Notes under the pieces: model-generated
Told to the model about the DNA's origin: nothing
Seen by the model: the letters and a program-made list of their open reading frames with translations, nothing else
Database searches by the model: none
Assembly (NCBI GenBank): GCA_964641665.1
Contig: CAZXKO010000067.1
Coordinates: 1-64,000, forward strand
Direction of reading: 5' to 3'
DNA from: Gp1-AA133 sp964641665
GTDB lineage: Bacteria; Acidobacteriota; Terriglobia; Terriglobales; Acidobacteriaceae
Length of the DNA stretch: 64,000 nucleotides
Program-made: the position numbers and the translations under genes
Shown: one piece after another, positions 53,674 through 62,750 of the stretch
Layout: each line of letters opens with the position of its first letter
Position numbering within the stretch: the stretch's first letter is position 1

Positions 53674-54888
53674 CTACGACAGAATCCCCACCCGCTTCCC
53701 AACTCTCTTCAAGACTTCCAGTGACCGCAGCAACTCTTCCCGGGTATGGGTGGCGGTCATGATGGTGCGCACGCGCGCCTTTCCTTCTGGCACCGTGGGG
53801 AACGCAATCCCAGTGCCCAGCACGCCCTCTTTGAACAGCTCGCGGGAGAATTCCATCGTCCGACCCCCGTCACCGATCAGAATTGGGGTGATCGGCGTCT
53901 CGCTCGCGGGCGTTGTCCGGCCACCGATGTCGAAGCCGAGCAGACCGAGCTCCTTCTTCCAGAAGCGCGTGTTCTCCCAGAGTTTTTCAATGCGTTCGGG
54001 TTCCTGCTCGAGAACATCGAAGGCTGCGATACAAGTCGCTGCCACCGCCGGGGGATGCGAGGTTGAGAACAGGAACGGACGAGCGCGGTGGTAGAGATAG
54101 TCGATCAGATCGCGCGTCCCGCAGACGTAGCCACCCAGCGCACCAATTGCCTTGGACAGAGTTCCCACCTGGATGTCGACCCGGCCGTGCTGTTGAAAGT
54201 GATCAACCGTGCCGCGCCCGTTGCGGCCGAGTACACCCGAGGCATGTGCGTCATCGACCATCATGATGGCCCCGTACTTCTCAGCAAGATCGCACAGGCC
54301 AGGGAGGGGCCCAATATCGCCGTCCATGGAAAAGACGCCATCGGTGATTAACAGTTTGCGGCCGGCCTGGTTCTTCACGCTGGCTAGTTGCTCTTCGGCG
54401 TGGGCGAGATCCTTGTGGCGGAAGACGAGGATCTTCGCGCGCGACAGGCGGCAACCGTCGATGATACTGGCGTGATTCAGTTCGTCCGAGATGATGAGAT
54501 CTTCCTTGCCCAAAACCGCCGAGACCGTGCCCGCGTTCGCGGTGAAGCCAGACTGAAAAACCACGCAGGCTTCCACATTCTTGAAGCGCGCGATCTTCTC
54601 CTCCAGTTCCATGTGAATCTTCATGGTGCCCGCGATGGTGCGGACGGCGCCCGACCCCACGCCGTACTTGCGTGTCGCCGCGAGTGCCGCCTCGCGCAAC
54701 TTGGGATGGGTGGTCAGGCCGAGGTAATTGTTAGAGGCCAGATTGATCACCTTCTTGCCGTCGAAGGTGCACTCCGGGCCTTGCTCGTCCTCGAGCACGC
54801 GCAGGTTGAAATGCGTGCCCCTGGCCTTCAGTTCGTTCAGCTGCTCGGTGAGATAGGAAAGAGGATTAATTCGGGTTGCGGTCGCCAT
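53674..54888 (-). CDS. kbl: 2-amino-3-ketobutyrate coenzyme A ligase (glycine C-acetyltransferase)
   Basis: A 404-residue PLP enzyme of the alpha-oxoamine synthase family. It has the N-terminal NNYLGLTTHPKLREAA, the Asp contact in MMVDDAHASGVLG and the PLP lysine in GTLSKAIGALGGYV. It converts 2-amino-3-ketobutyrate and CoA to glycine and acetyl-CoA, the second step of threonine degradation. It lies downstream of tdh in the same operon. 8-Amino-7-oxononanoate synthase (BioF) is a relative, but the tdh neighbour favours Kbl. Confidence 0.9.
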   Translation of the reverse strand: MATATRINPLSYLTEQLNELKARGTHFNLRVLEDEQGPECTFDGKKVINLASNNYLGLTTHPKLREAALAATRKYGVGSGAVRTIAGTMKIHMELEEKIARFKNVEACVVFQSGFTANAGTVSAVLGKEDLIISDELNHASIIDGCRLSRAKILVFRHKDLAHAEEQLASVKNQAGRKLLITDGVFSMDGDIGPLPGLCDLAEKYGAIMMVDDAHASGVLGRNGRGTVDHFQQHGRVDIQVGTLSKAIGALGGYVCGTRDLIDYLYHRARPFLFSTSHPPAVAATCIAAFDVLEQEPERIEKLWENTRFWKKELGLLGFDIGGRTTPASETPITPILIGDGGRTMEFSRELFKEGVLGTGIAFPTVPEGKARVRTIMTATHTREELLRSLEVLKRVGKRVGILS

Positions 54889-54953
54889 TTCTGCCCTGAA
54901 ACCTCCGCGTTCTAGAGATCAACGTAGGCCAAATGCGCCCTCACAAGGAGCGA

Positions 54954-55430
54954 CTAAAACACGATGGGGTTGCCGGTTGCGATACTGGCTTCGCACAGGC
55001 GCTTCATGCTCGTGAAGAAACCCTTCTCCGCTTCCGAGAGAATGTCGCTCGAATGCAGCACGGTGTCCGCTTCCTGCAAGAGCCGCACGGCTTCCTTGCT
55101 GCCGATCCAATCTCCCGTATGGGTTCCATCGCAGACGACCTTCTTCAACAGGATTGGGAAGCGCGGCGCAGGATCACCCTGCAAACCGCGTAGAAAGTCA
55201 CGCAGGTGCTTAGCCAGCGTGATATTGCCCAGACTCTCTCCGACCAGGAAGCCGTTAGGTTCGCACGATTCGCCCAGCCAGCGATCGTGCGTTTCCCAAT
55301 CCTCGTCGGAGACTTCTCCGGAGAGAGACGGTTCTCCTCTTTCGTCGAAGATTAACCGCTCGGCAAACGGATGCGGCTTGGCCTTGCCGTCTCGAATGCA
55401 ACCGCATCGCACAAACGCATCGAGACTCAT
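54954..55430 (-). CDS. conserved hypothetical protein in the threonine degradation operon
   Basis: A 158-residue soluble protein with no signal peptide, membrane helix or recognised motif. It starts MSLDAFVRCGCIRDGKAKPH, and a middle segment reads SLGNITLAKHLRDFLRGLQG. It sits 10 bases after tdh and 65 before kbl, so it is made with them. It could be an unrelated passenger or an accessory protein; I cannot tell. Confidence 0.6.
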   Translation of the reverse strand: MSLDAFVRCGCIRDGKAKPHPFAERLIFDERGEPSLSGEVSDEDWETHDRWLGESCEPNGFLVGESLGNITLAKHLRDFLRGLQGDPAPRFPILLKKVVCDGTHTGDWIGSKEAVRLLQEADTVLHSSDILSEAEKGFFTSMKRLCEASIATGNPIVF

Positions 55431-55440
55431 ACAACGAAAT

Positions 55441-56493
55441 TCACCTCGTCCCGTTGGGATACACCAGAATTTTACTGGCCTCCCCGGTTTTCAGGCGTTC
55501 CATGCCCTTAGAGAAATCCTTCATCGCGATGCGGTCGGTGATCACCGGGTGCAGGTCGAGTTTGCCCGCCTTCAGCAGCGCAGTCATCTGGTACCAGGTC
55601 TGGTACATGCGGCGGCCATTGATACCCTGGACTGTGATGCCTTTGAAGATGATGTCTTCGGAGAAGTTCAGTGAGATCGGTTTCGAGGTCAAACCGAGGA
55701 GGGAGATGCGCCCCCCACGCCGCACGATGTCAAAGGCTGTTCGGATCGCGCTGGGATGACCCGCCATTTCGAGGACAACGTCGACTCCCAGTCCGCCGGT
55801 GCGCTCCAGCAGAATCGAGTTCACGTCGTCCCGGGATGGATCGAGCGCCAGGTCCGCCTTCATCTGCTGAGCGATACTGCGCCGGTGCTCGTTGACTTCG
55901 ATGGCAAATATCTGCGCTGCGCCCGCCGCCCGGGCCACGGCGATGGCGAATAATCCGATTGGGCCACAGCCGGTGATGGCGACCGTCTTCGCGGCGATCT
56001 CCCCAGCCAGAACCGTATGCACGGCGTTCCCCAGCGGATCCAGGATGGACGCGTATTCCAACGGGATCCCAGGATCAAGCTTCCAGATATTCGATTCCGG
56101 AATGACCACATACTCCGCGAATGCGCCGTCGGAATCCACGCCGATGATCTTCACGTTCTGGCAGATGTGCGCTTCGCCGGTGCGGCATTGCACGCACTTG
56201 CCACACGCTACGTGCATCTCCGCAGAAACGAAGTCACCCTCTTTCACGCTGGTGACCTCGTTGCCAAAGGCCACCACTTCACCACAGAACTCGTGCCCCG
56301 GAATCAACGGCGGATGGATGCGTCCCTGTGCCCAGCGGTCCCACTCGTAAATATGCAGATCGGTCCCGCAAATGGACGCGACTTTCACCTTCACCAGAAC
56401 ATCATTACGTCCGAATCCCGGAATCTTGACTTCACGAACGTCAGCGCCAGGCGCGGCCTCCGGTTTGACCACCGCCAGCATGGTTTTGGGCAT
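55441..56493 (-). CDS. tdh: L-threonine 3-dehydrogenase
   Basis: A 350-residue zinc-dependent medium-chain dehydrogenase that oxidises threonine to 2-amino-3-ketobutyrate with NAD. The catalytic zinc site has GTDLHIYEWDRWA and HEFCGEV; the structural zinc site has CGKCVQCRTGEAHIC; the NAD motif is GCGPIGLFAIAVA. It is the first gene of the tdh-unknown-kbl operon. Sorbitol dehydrogenases are relatives, but the EWDRWAQ segment and kbl nearby fix the assignment. Confidence 0.93.
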   Translation of the reverse strand: MPKTMLAVVKPEAAPGADVREVKIPGFGRNDVLVKVKVASICGTDLHIYEWDRWAQGRIHPPLIPGHEFCGEVVAFGNEVTSVKEGDFVSAEMHVACGKCVQCRTGEAHICQNVKIIGVDSDGAFAEYVVIPESNIWKLDPGIPLEYASILDPLGNAVHTVLAGEIAAKTVAITGCGPIGLFAIAVARAAGAAQIFAIEVNEHRRSIAQQMKADLALDPSRDDVNSILLERTGGLGVDVVLEMAGHPSAIRTAFDIVRRGGRISLLGLTSKPISLNFSEDIIFKGITVQGINGRRMYQTWYQMTALLKAGKLDLHPVITDRIAMKDFSKGMERLKTGEASKILVYPNGTR

Positions 56494-56622
56494 AGAGCTA
56501 CCTTATGAATCCAGACTTAACCACCGAAACACTCGATTTTAGCACCGCAAGGATAGGTCCCTGGCTCGACATCACCAGGTTTGGCCTCGTTTCGAAGTCA
56601 CCATTACAATCGGACCCGCGCA

Positions 56623-57291
56623 ATGTGCCTCGTCAACAGGCAGGTTCCGAACGGCCGCACAACCCCGATTACGGTGACACGATGGGTAGCCGCGCTCGTG
56701 CTGAGCGCGACTTCCCTGGTTCCGGTTGAAGCACAGACGACCCTGCCCGCCTCCGTTTCGCATAGGGAGTTCTCGCGCCAACTGGTCGCCGCCGCCATCG
56801 AGCGCACCCATCACTCAGTGCGCTACGATCCAGCTTATGTTCGCATCCCTTATCCCGGCGGCGATGTGCCCGCCGACACAGCGGTATGTACCGACGAAGT
56901 GATTCGCTCGTACCGAGCCGTGGGCGTCGATCTGCAGAAAGAATTACACGAAGATATGATCCGGAATTTCTCAGCCTATCCGCGGAAGGGGCATGGGCTG
57001 CCAGGTCATCCCGACGCAAACATTGACCATCGCCGTGTTCCGAATCTCATGGTCTTTTTCCAGCGTCACGGAGAAACGCTATCCATCACGAGCGTCGCAG
57101 ACGACTATCGTCCGGGAGACTTGGTCCGCCTGCTGGGCGATGGAGTTCCCCACATTGGAATCGTTGTGGACCGGAAGAGAGCCAGCGGACCCTACATGAT
57201 CGCCCACAACATCGGCCAAGGCCCGCGAATGGAAGATGTGCTGTTCCGCGGGAAAGTCACGGGGCACTACCGTTATAGCCCATCCAGGTAG
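56623..57291 (+). CDS. DUF1287-family exported protein
   Basis: A 222-residue protein with an N-terminal export signal (VTRWVAALVLSATSLVPVEA). The DUF1287 body shows VRYDPAYVRIPYPGGDVPA, VCTDEVIRSYRAVGVDLQ and HIGIVVDRK. The Cys in VCTDE and the His in HIGIVV are in positions that suggest an NlpC/P60-like cysteine hydrolase fold. No ribosome binding site settles the start: ATG 56623 is used; GTG 56674 would give a shorter, more typical signal. Confidence 0.7.
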   Translation: MCLVNRQVPNGRTTPITVTRWVAALVLSATSLVPVEAQTTLPASVSHREFSRQLVAAAIERTHHSVRYDPAYVRIPYPGGDVPADTAVCTDEVIRSYRAVGVDLQKELHEDMIRNFSAYPRKGHGLPGHPDANIDHRRVPNLMVFFQRHGETLSITSVADDYRPGDLVRLLGDGVPHIGIVVDRKRASGPYMIAHNIGQGPRMEDVLFRGKVTGHYRYSPSR

Positions 57292-57328
57292 GTGCCAAAT
57301 TGTGTTCGCGAAAGAAATTGGCGACGCT

Positions 57329-57638
57329 TCATCCAATCGATAACTGATTCCCCACCGGCTGAATTTGAATCTCCATGCCACCGAGCCACTTCGCCATGAA
57401 GTTGTACAGGAAGGCGCCCAAGGCACCGAAGATGAACCCGAAGACACCATAAAACACGGGCAGGAACAGGTCCATGACGATGCCGCCTATGGCTCCGAAC
57501 GGGTTTTGCCCGTGTTGGTTCGGAACCGATGAGCCCGATGAGAAGGAAGAACGGCATGCAGACCAGCCCGAAGACTGCGTGAATCGCGCCCAGGATCTTC
57601 GCCACAGACAGGACGCCAACCGATTTGATGGTATGCAT
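57329..57638 (-). pseudogene. small conserved membrane protein, frameshifted
   Basis: From ATG 57638 the frame reads MHTIKSVGVLSVAKILGAIH and then a helix (VCMPFFLLIGLIGS). Near 57523 the sense jumps to another frame that continues NPFGAIGGIVMDLFLPVFYG, then FIFGALGAFLYNFMAKWLGG, and ends at 57329. The joined protein would have about 100 residues and is a plausible family of two-helix membrane proteins. Neither frame alone contains both parts. A one-base indel explains it; a sequencing error is possible. Confidence 0.62.
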
Positions 57639-57689
57639 CGCGACAAAATTCCTTTCACCGGAAGAGTTTCGCAAAATCGGACGGTTAGT

Positions 57690-59348
<1,659 letters not shown>

Positions 59349-59434
59349 GAACGATACGCTCTCGTGGAAGCCAGTGTACCGAAAGCCAGAAGTGCCGACC
59401 GCCATCCAGACGAGCATCGCGCGCAAGAATTCTG

Positions 59435-59463
59435 TTGACACAGCTGTAACACTGCCGCAATAT
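59435..59463 (+). promoter_or_regulatory. sigma-70-type promoter upstream of the lysine-rich minigene
   Basis: TTGACA at 59435-59440 and CAATAT at 59458-59463 are separated by exactly 17 bases. It lies about 110 bases before the minigene start, on the opposite strand to the hydantoinase gene, whose 5' end is nearby. The -35 is perfect and the -10 is fair. Confidence 0.5.
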
Positions 59464-59574
59464 CTTGTATTAATAGGTGAGCCCATACCAAGCGTTGGGC
59501 TACATCGGACGAGGGCGACAGCGCCCAACCGAAGACACCTTGCAAGGGAAAAAGTTCACGGAGGAAAACACTTC

Positions 59575-59619
59575 ATGGCAACCAAGAAAAAGGCTGCAAA
59601 GAAGAAAAAGAAACACTAA
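59575..59619 (+). CDS. 14-residue lysine-rich minigene
   Basis: The product is MATKKKAAKKKKKH: 8 of 14 residues are lysine. ACGGAGGAAAACACTTC gives a strong ribosome binding site at ideal distance. A sigma-70-type promoter lies at 59435 and a rho-independent terminator follows 50 bases after the stop, so it is a complete transcription unit. Options are a nucleic-acid-binding mini-protein, a leader peptide that senses lysine supply (lysine codons before a terminator), or the visible part of a small RNA. No family can be assigned from 14 residues. Confidence 0.55.
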   Translation: MATKKKAAKKKKKH

Positions 59620-59668
59620 CCGTCAGCGAGACGATACATCGCATTGGGCCCAAAGAAATTCCACGAGA

Positions 59669-59705
59669 AGCCTCCCGGGAGAAGCACCTCCTGCGAGGCT
59701 TTTTG
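59669..59705 (+). terminator. rho-independent terminator after the minigene
   Basis: AGCCTC (59669-59674) pairs with GAGGCT (59695-59700). An inner GGAG/CTCC pair extends the stem, and TTTT follows. It closes the minigene unit and separates it from the MerR gene 260 bases on. Confidence 0.75.
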
Positions 59706-59965
59706 AATTCAGTCTCCAGTCGCAAGTTCTCAGTCGTCAGCGAACTCCAAGGCGCCAGTGGGTACCATCTCATTTCCCAACAATTCTGGCGCGGTCCCGG
59801 GTGAGCACTCCGCCCGTCTGCTCGAATCTTGCCGGGCTGAAGACTGACGACTGGCGACTGCACCTCTGGCACGAATTGGGGTTGTTCCGAAACCCGCATC
59901 GTGCTAGAAACGGCTTACACGGGAATTCTGGCCTTCCCGCAGATCGGGCGCCACGTCTAGGCCGC

Positions 59966-60367
59966 ATGAGTTCTAACAAAAAGACGAACAGCAAATCGAG
60001 CAAGACGAGCGAAGTCCTGATTCCGGAAAAATTGTACTTCCGCATCGGGGAAGTTGCGCGGCTCTGCCGACTCCCGGCGTACGTCCTGCGCTTCTGGGAA
60101 ACCGAGTTCTCTCAACTAAAGCCGGTGAAGAGCAGTACCGGTCAGCGCATGTATCGCAAGCGCGACGTTGAGAATGTCGTCCGCATCAAGCAGCTGTTGT
60201 ACGAAGAGGGATACACCATCGCGGGGGCGCGCCAGCATCTGCGCGACGAAGGCAAGACCGACAAGACCCAGGTCGCCCTTCCGTTCCCGGCCCACTCTCC
60301 TGCCAATCTGCAACACATTCGACAGGGCTTGCAGGAGATCCTCACCATTCTCGCTCCGCGCCGCTAA
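59966..60367 (+). CDS. MerR-family transcriptional regulator
   Basis: A 133-residue regulator with a lysine/serine-rich N-terminus, then the MerR helix-turn-helix (LYFRIGEVARLCRLPAYVLR, FWETEFSQLKPVKSSTGQRM, YRKRDVENVVRIKQLLYEEG). This is the short MerR type often found near IHF (ihfA)-like genes in other bacteria. There is no metal- or drug-binding C-terminal domain, only a short helix. ATG 59966 is the natural start. It could also read through from the minigene transcript if the terminator is escaped. Confidence 0.84.
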   Translation: MSSNKKTNSKSSKTSEVLIPEKLYFRIGEVARLCRLPAYVLRFWETEFSQLKPVKSSTGQRMYRKRDVENVVRIKQLLYEEGYTIAGARQHLRDEGKTDKTQVALPFPAHSPANLQHIRQGLQEILTILAPRR

Positions 60368-60481
60368 TCCCGAACCGTCGGACTGCTGTCCATTCCCATT
60401 TTGGGAACGACCCCCACCCTTAGTGACACAGGCGCTTGCGGAAGCAACTTATTCCCGGCAATGTGGAATCAGGAGCCTGCC

Positions 60482-60781
60482 ATGATGATCCAAGTGCTCG
60501 TGCATCACGAAGTTGCTGACTACCAGAATTGGCGCGCCGCTTTCGACTCTGCACTCGACTTCCGCCAGCAAGGCGGCGAGCGCAACTGCCGCGTCTTCCG
60601 CACAGCCGGCAACCCAAACGACCTCACCCTGTTGTTCGAGTGGGAGGACCTGCCAAAGGCGCAGGGCTACATGAATTCGGAAGAACTCCGCAAGAAAATG
60701 AAACAGGCGGGCGTCGTCGGAACTCCCGAGATTCACTACCTGGCAGAGATGTATTCGATTCACCGCAGCGCGGCTGATTGA
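60482..60781 (+). CDS. small dimeric alpha/beta-barrel protein (cyclase/ABM-like)
   Basis: A 99-residue protein with AGGAG before ATG 60482. The fold pattern (MMIQVLVHHEVADYQNWRAA, then FRTAGNPNDLTLLFEWEDL) is that of the dimeric ferredoxin-like barrel family, which includes antibiotic-biosynthesis monooxygenases and polyketide cyclases. No catalytic residue can be assigned. It is a single gene, probably housekeeping. Confidence 0.65.
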   Translation: MMIQVLVHHEVADYQNWRAAFDSALDFRQQGGERNCRVFRTAGNPNDLTLLFEWEDLPKAQGYMNSEELRKKMKQAGVVGTPEIHYLAEMYSIHRSAAD

Positions 60782-60822
60782 ATACTGTTGCTTGGGTAGC
60801 GTGGCGAACCGGGGTCTGGATT

Positions 60823-61026
60823 TCAGCGTGCGGGGTCGGCCGGGTTGCCCGTGTTTACCGGCTCATCGAGCAGGATGCGGCTGGCACGTTGAGTTTCCTG
60901 AATGAGGGTGCGTTGCTTGGCGGTTTCCGCCTCGCCTTCTCCCGACATCACTGAACCTGCCGCGAGCGCAAACCGCAGAGCGTCTTTCTGGTCGTCGAAG
61001 TAGAGGATCACCTGCCGGGCCGCCAT
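60823..61026 (-). CDS. small conserved hypothetical protein
   Basis: A 67-residue soluble product with AGGAGAAG before ATG 61026. It begins MAARQVILYFDDQKDALRFA, a beta-alpha start like ferredoxin-fold or regulatory proteins. No motif or family is recognised. It is transcribed toward the previous gene. Confidence 0.5.
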   Translation of the reverse strand: MAARQVILYFDDQKDALRFALAAGSVMSGEGEAETAKQRTLIQETQRASRILLDEPVNTGNPADPAR

Positions 61027-61196
61027 ACGCACTTCTCCTGACTCAAAATCGGGCGCGTGCGAATCCGTGGAATCATTCTGAAGGCCAAATCCGTCCATCA
61101 GAAAGTACCGTTCTTGGTACCCGCTACTGAAATTTGTTGGGCGGTTCGAGTAAGCTGCAACTCAACCCTTGCATCGGGCCAGGGAAGAGGGTTGCC

Positions 61197-61619
61197 GTGA
61201 AACGACTCGCCGTTTACCTGTCACTGTTGCTGTCAGCCATGCCCGCTCAAGCCCAGGACAAGTCTCGCATCGTGGCGCTAGAGAACTCCTGGAACCAGGC
61301 CGAGTTGCATAACGACGCACACGCGGTGGATCTGCTGCTGGCCGACGACTTCGTCATGACCGTGGCCGATGGCTACACCCTGAACAAGGCCGCCATGCTG
61401 GCTTCGGTGCGCGACACCTCGTACCGTCCCGACGTGCTGCAGTCCGACAACATGGAGGTCCACATGTACGGCAACGCCGCCATCGTGACCGGATCGTATC
61501 TGGAAAAAGGCAAGGACAAGGGCAAGCCGTTCGAACGTCGAGGTCGCTTCACGGATACGTGGATCAACTTGGCGGGAGAGTGGCGATGCGTCGCCAGTCA
61601 TTTCAGTTTGAAGCACTAG
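61197..61619 (+). CDS. secreted SnoaL/DUF4440-like protein
   Basis: A 140-residue protein with AAGAGG before GTG 61197 and a clean signal peptide (MKRLAVYLSLLLSAMPAQAQ). The mature part fits the NTF2/SnoaL cone fold: VALENSWNQAELHNDAHAVD, LLADDFVMTVADGYTLNKAA and TDTWINLAGEWRCVASHFS. Such proteins bind small hydrophobic ligands or act as isomerases. Function not assigned. Confidence 0.78.
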   Translation: MKRLAVYLSLLLSAMPAQAQDKSRIVALENSWNQAELHNDAHAVDLLLADDFVMTVADGYTLNKAAMLASVRDTSYRPDVLQSDNMEVHMYGNAAIVTGSYLEKGKDKGKPFERRGRFTDTWINLAGEWRCVASHFSLKH

Positions 61620-61758
61620 CCAACTTTCATTTCGAGGAACTCTATTAAGGGAAGCGACATCCCCACGTACAACCGTTGACACATACCCAACTCTCCAAGA
61701 GACGGGTATATTGATAAGAACTCTGGCCTGCAATCTAACCCTAAGGAGAAAAGAAGAA

Positions 61759-62163
61759 ATGCCTTCTTTGATGCGGCAGTTTGTCCGCGTATTTACGGCC
61801 TGCACGCTCGCCATGGTGTTCGCAATCCCGCAGGACGCTTTCGCGCAGAACCATGTCGTCAGCCTGGCAGAACTCCAAGGCGCGACCGTCGCTTCCACCC
61901 AGGCTCGCCAGCGGAATATTGAAACCATTCGCGAGTTCGTCTCCTCGCCAACTGCCGAAAAGGCATTGAGATCCGCGCACCTCGACGCTAAACAGGTCAA
62001 GGACGCCGTTTCGCGTCTGAGCGATCAGGAACTGGCCCAGTTGGCTTCCCGGGCCAGCAAAGCGCAGGCGGACTTCGCGGCCGGCACTTTGAGCGATCGT
62101 GACCTGATCATCATCCTGATCGCGGTTGCCGCGCTCATCCTGATTATCGTGGCGGTTCGCTGA
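61759..62163 (+). CDS. PA2779-family exported protein with C-terminal membrane helix
   Basis: A 135-residue protein with AAGGAGAAAAG before ATG 61759. It has a signal peptide (FVRVFTACTLAMVFAIPQDAFA), a helical middle (TQARQRNIETIREFV, KQVKDAVSRLSDQELAQLA) and an all-hydrophobic C-terminal helix (LIIILIAVAALILIIVAVR). This matches the PA2779 family, whose genes usually lie before a C39 peptidase gene, as here. The role is unknown. The C39 gene starts 21 bases after its stop, so they share an operon. Confidence 0.8.
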   Translation: MPSLMRQFVRVFTACTLAMVFAIPQDAFAQNHVVSLAELQGATVASTQARQRNIETIREFVSSPTAEKALRSAHLDAKQVKDAVSRLSDQELAQLASRASKAQADFAAGTLSDRDLIIILIAVAALILIIVAVR

Positions 62164-62183
62164 ACTCGGTCGCGCGAGGAACT

Positions 62184-62750
62184 ATGCCGAAGAGCATCTC
62201 CGGAATTCTGTTGGCTCTGCTGCTGGCGTGCGGACTCGTGTACGCCGCCGAGGCTTCCGGAGTCTGGCTGGATGTTCCTTTCGTGAAGCAGGAAAAGTAC
62301 GGCTGCGGCGCTGCCAGCGTTGCGATGGTCATGCAATTCTGGCAGCGCCAGCAAGGCCGCCCGTTGGATGCGGCCTCGGACGCCGAGCAGATTCAACGCA
62401 CCCTCTATGCTTCCCGGGCACATGGGATCTACGCCTCCGATCTGGAGCATTACCTAGAACACCACGGATTTCGCACGTTCGCGTTCCAGGGTGCACCGGA
62501 CGACCTTCGGCAGCATCTTGAAAAAGGTCGCCCCCTGATCGTCGCCCTGAGGCCCGGCGGCCACCTCCCGCTCCACTATGCAGTCGTCACCGGACTGGAC
62601 CCCGGCCATGGCCTGATCTTGCTGAACGACCCCGCCGAACGCAAGCTGCTCAGCCAGGAACAGTCAGGTTTCGAAAGAGAATGGAAAGGGGCTGGCAATT
62701 GGATATTGCTGGCCGTGCCTCAGTCCGAGGGGGCATCATCCGCACGCTAG
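62184..62750 (+). CDS. C39-family cysteine peptidase (PA2778-like), exported
   Basis: A 188-residue protein with a signal peptide (ISGILLALLLACGLVYAAEA). The papain-like C39 dyad is clear: C41 in KYGCGAASVAMVMQFW, H131 in HLPLHYAVVTG and D149 in LLNDPAER. C39 domains cleave double-glycine leader peptides in bacteriocin exporters, but this one is free in the periplasm. Its 3' end overlaps the start of the next gene by up to 52 bases, which supports coupling with both neighbours. Confidence 0.83.
   Translation: MPKSISGILLALLLACGLVYAAEASGVWLDVPFVKQEKYGCGAASVAMVMQFWQRQQGRPLDAASDAEQIQRTLYASRAHGIYASDLEHYLEHHGFRTFAFQGAPDDLRQHLEKGRPLIVALRPGGHLPLHYAVVTGLDPGHGLILLNDPAERKLLSQEQSGFEREWKGAGNWILLAVPQSEGASSAR

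Noticed and set aside
61675..61700. TTGACA near 61675 as a promoter for the PA2779-like operon
   Set aside because: The nearest TATA-like element is about 24 bases away, too far for a sigma-70 promoter.
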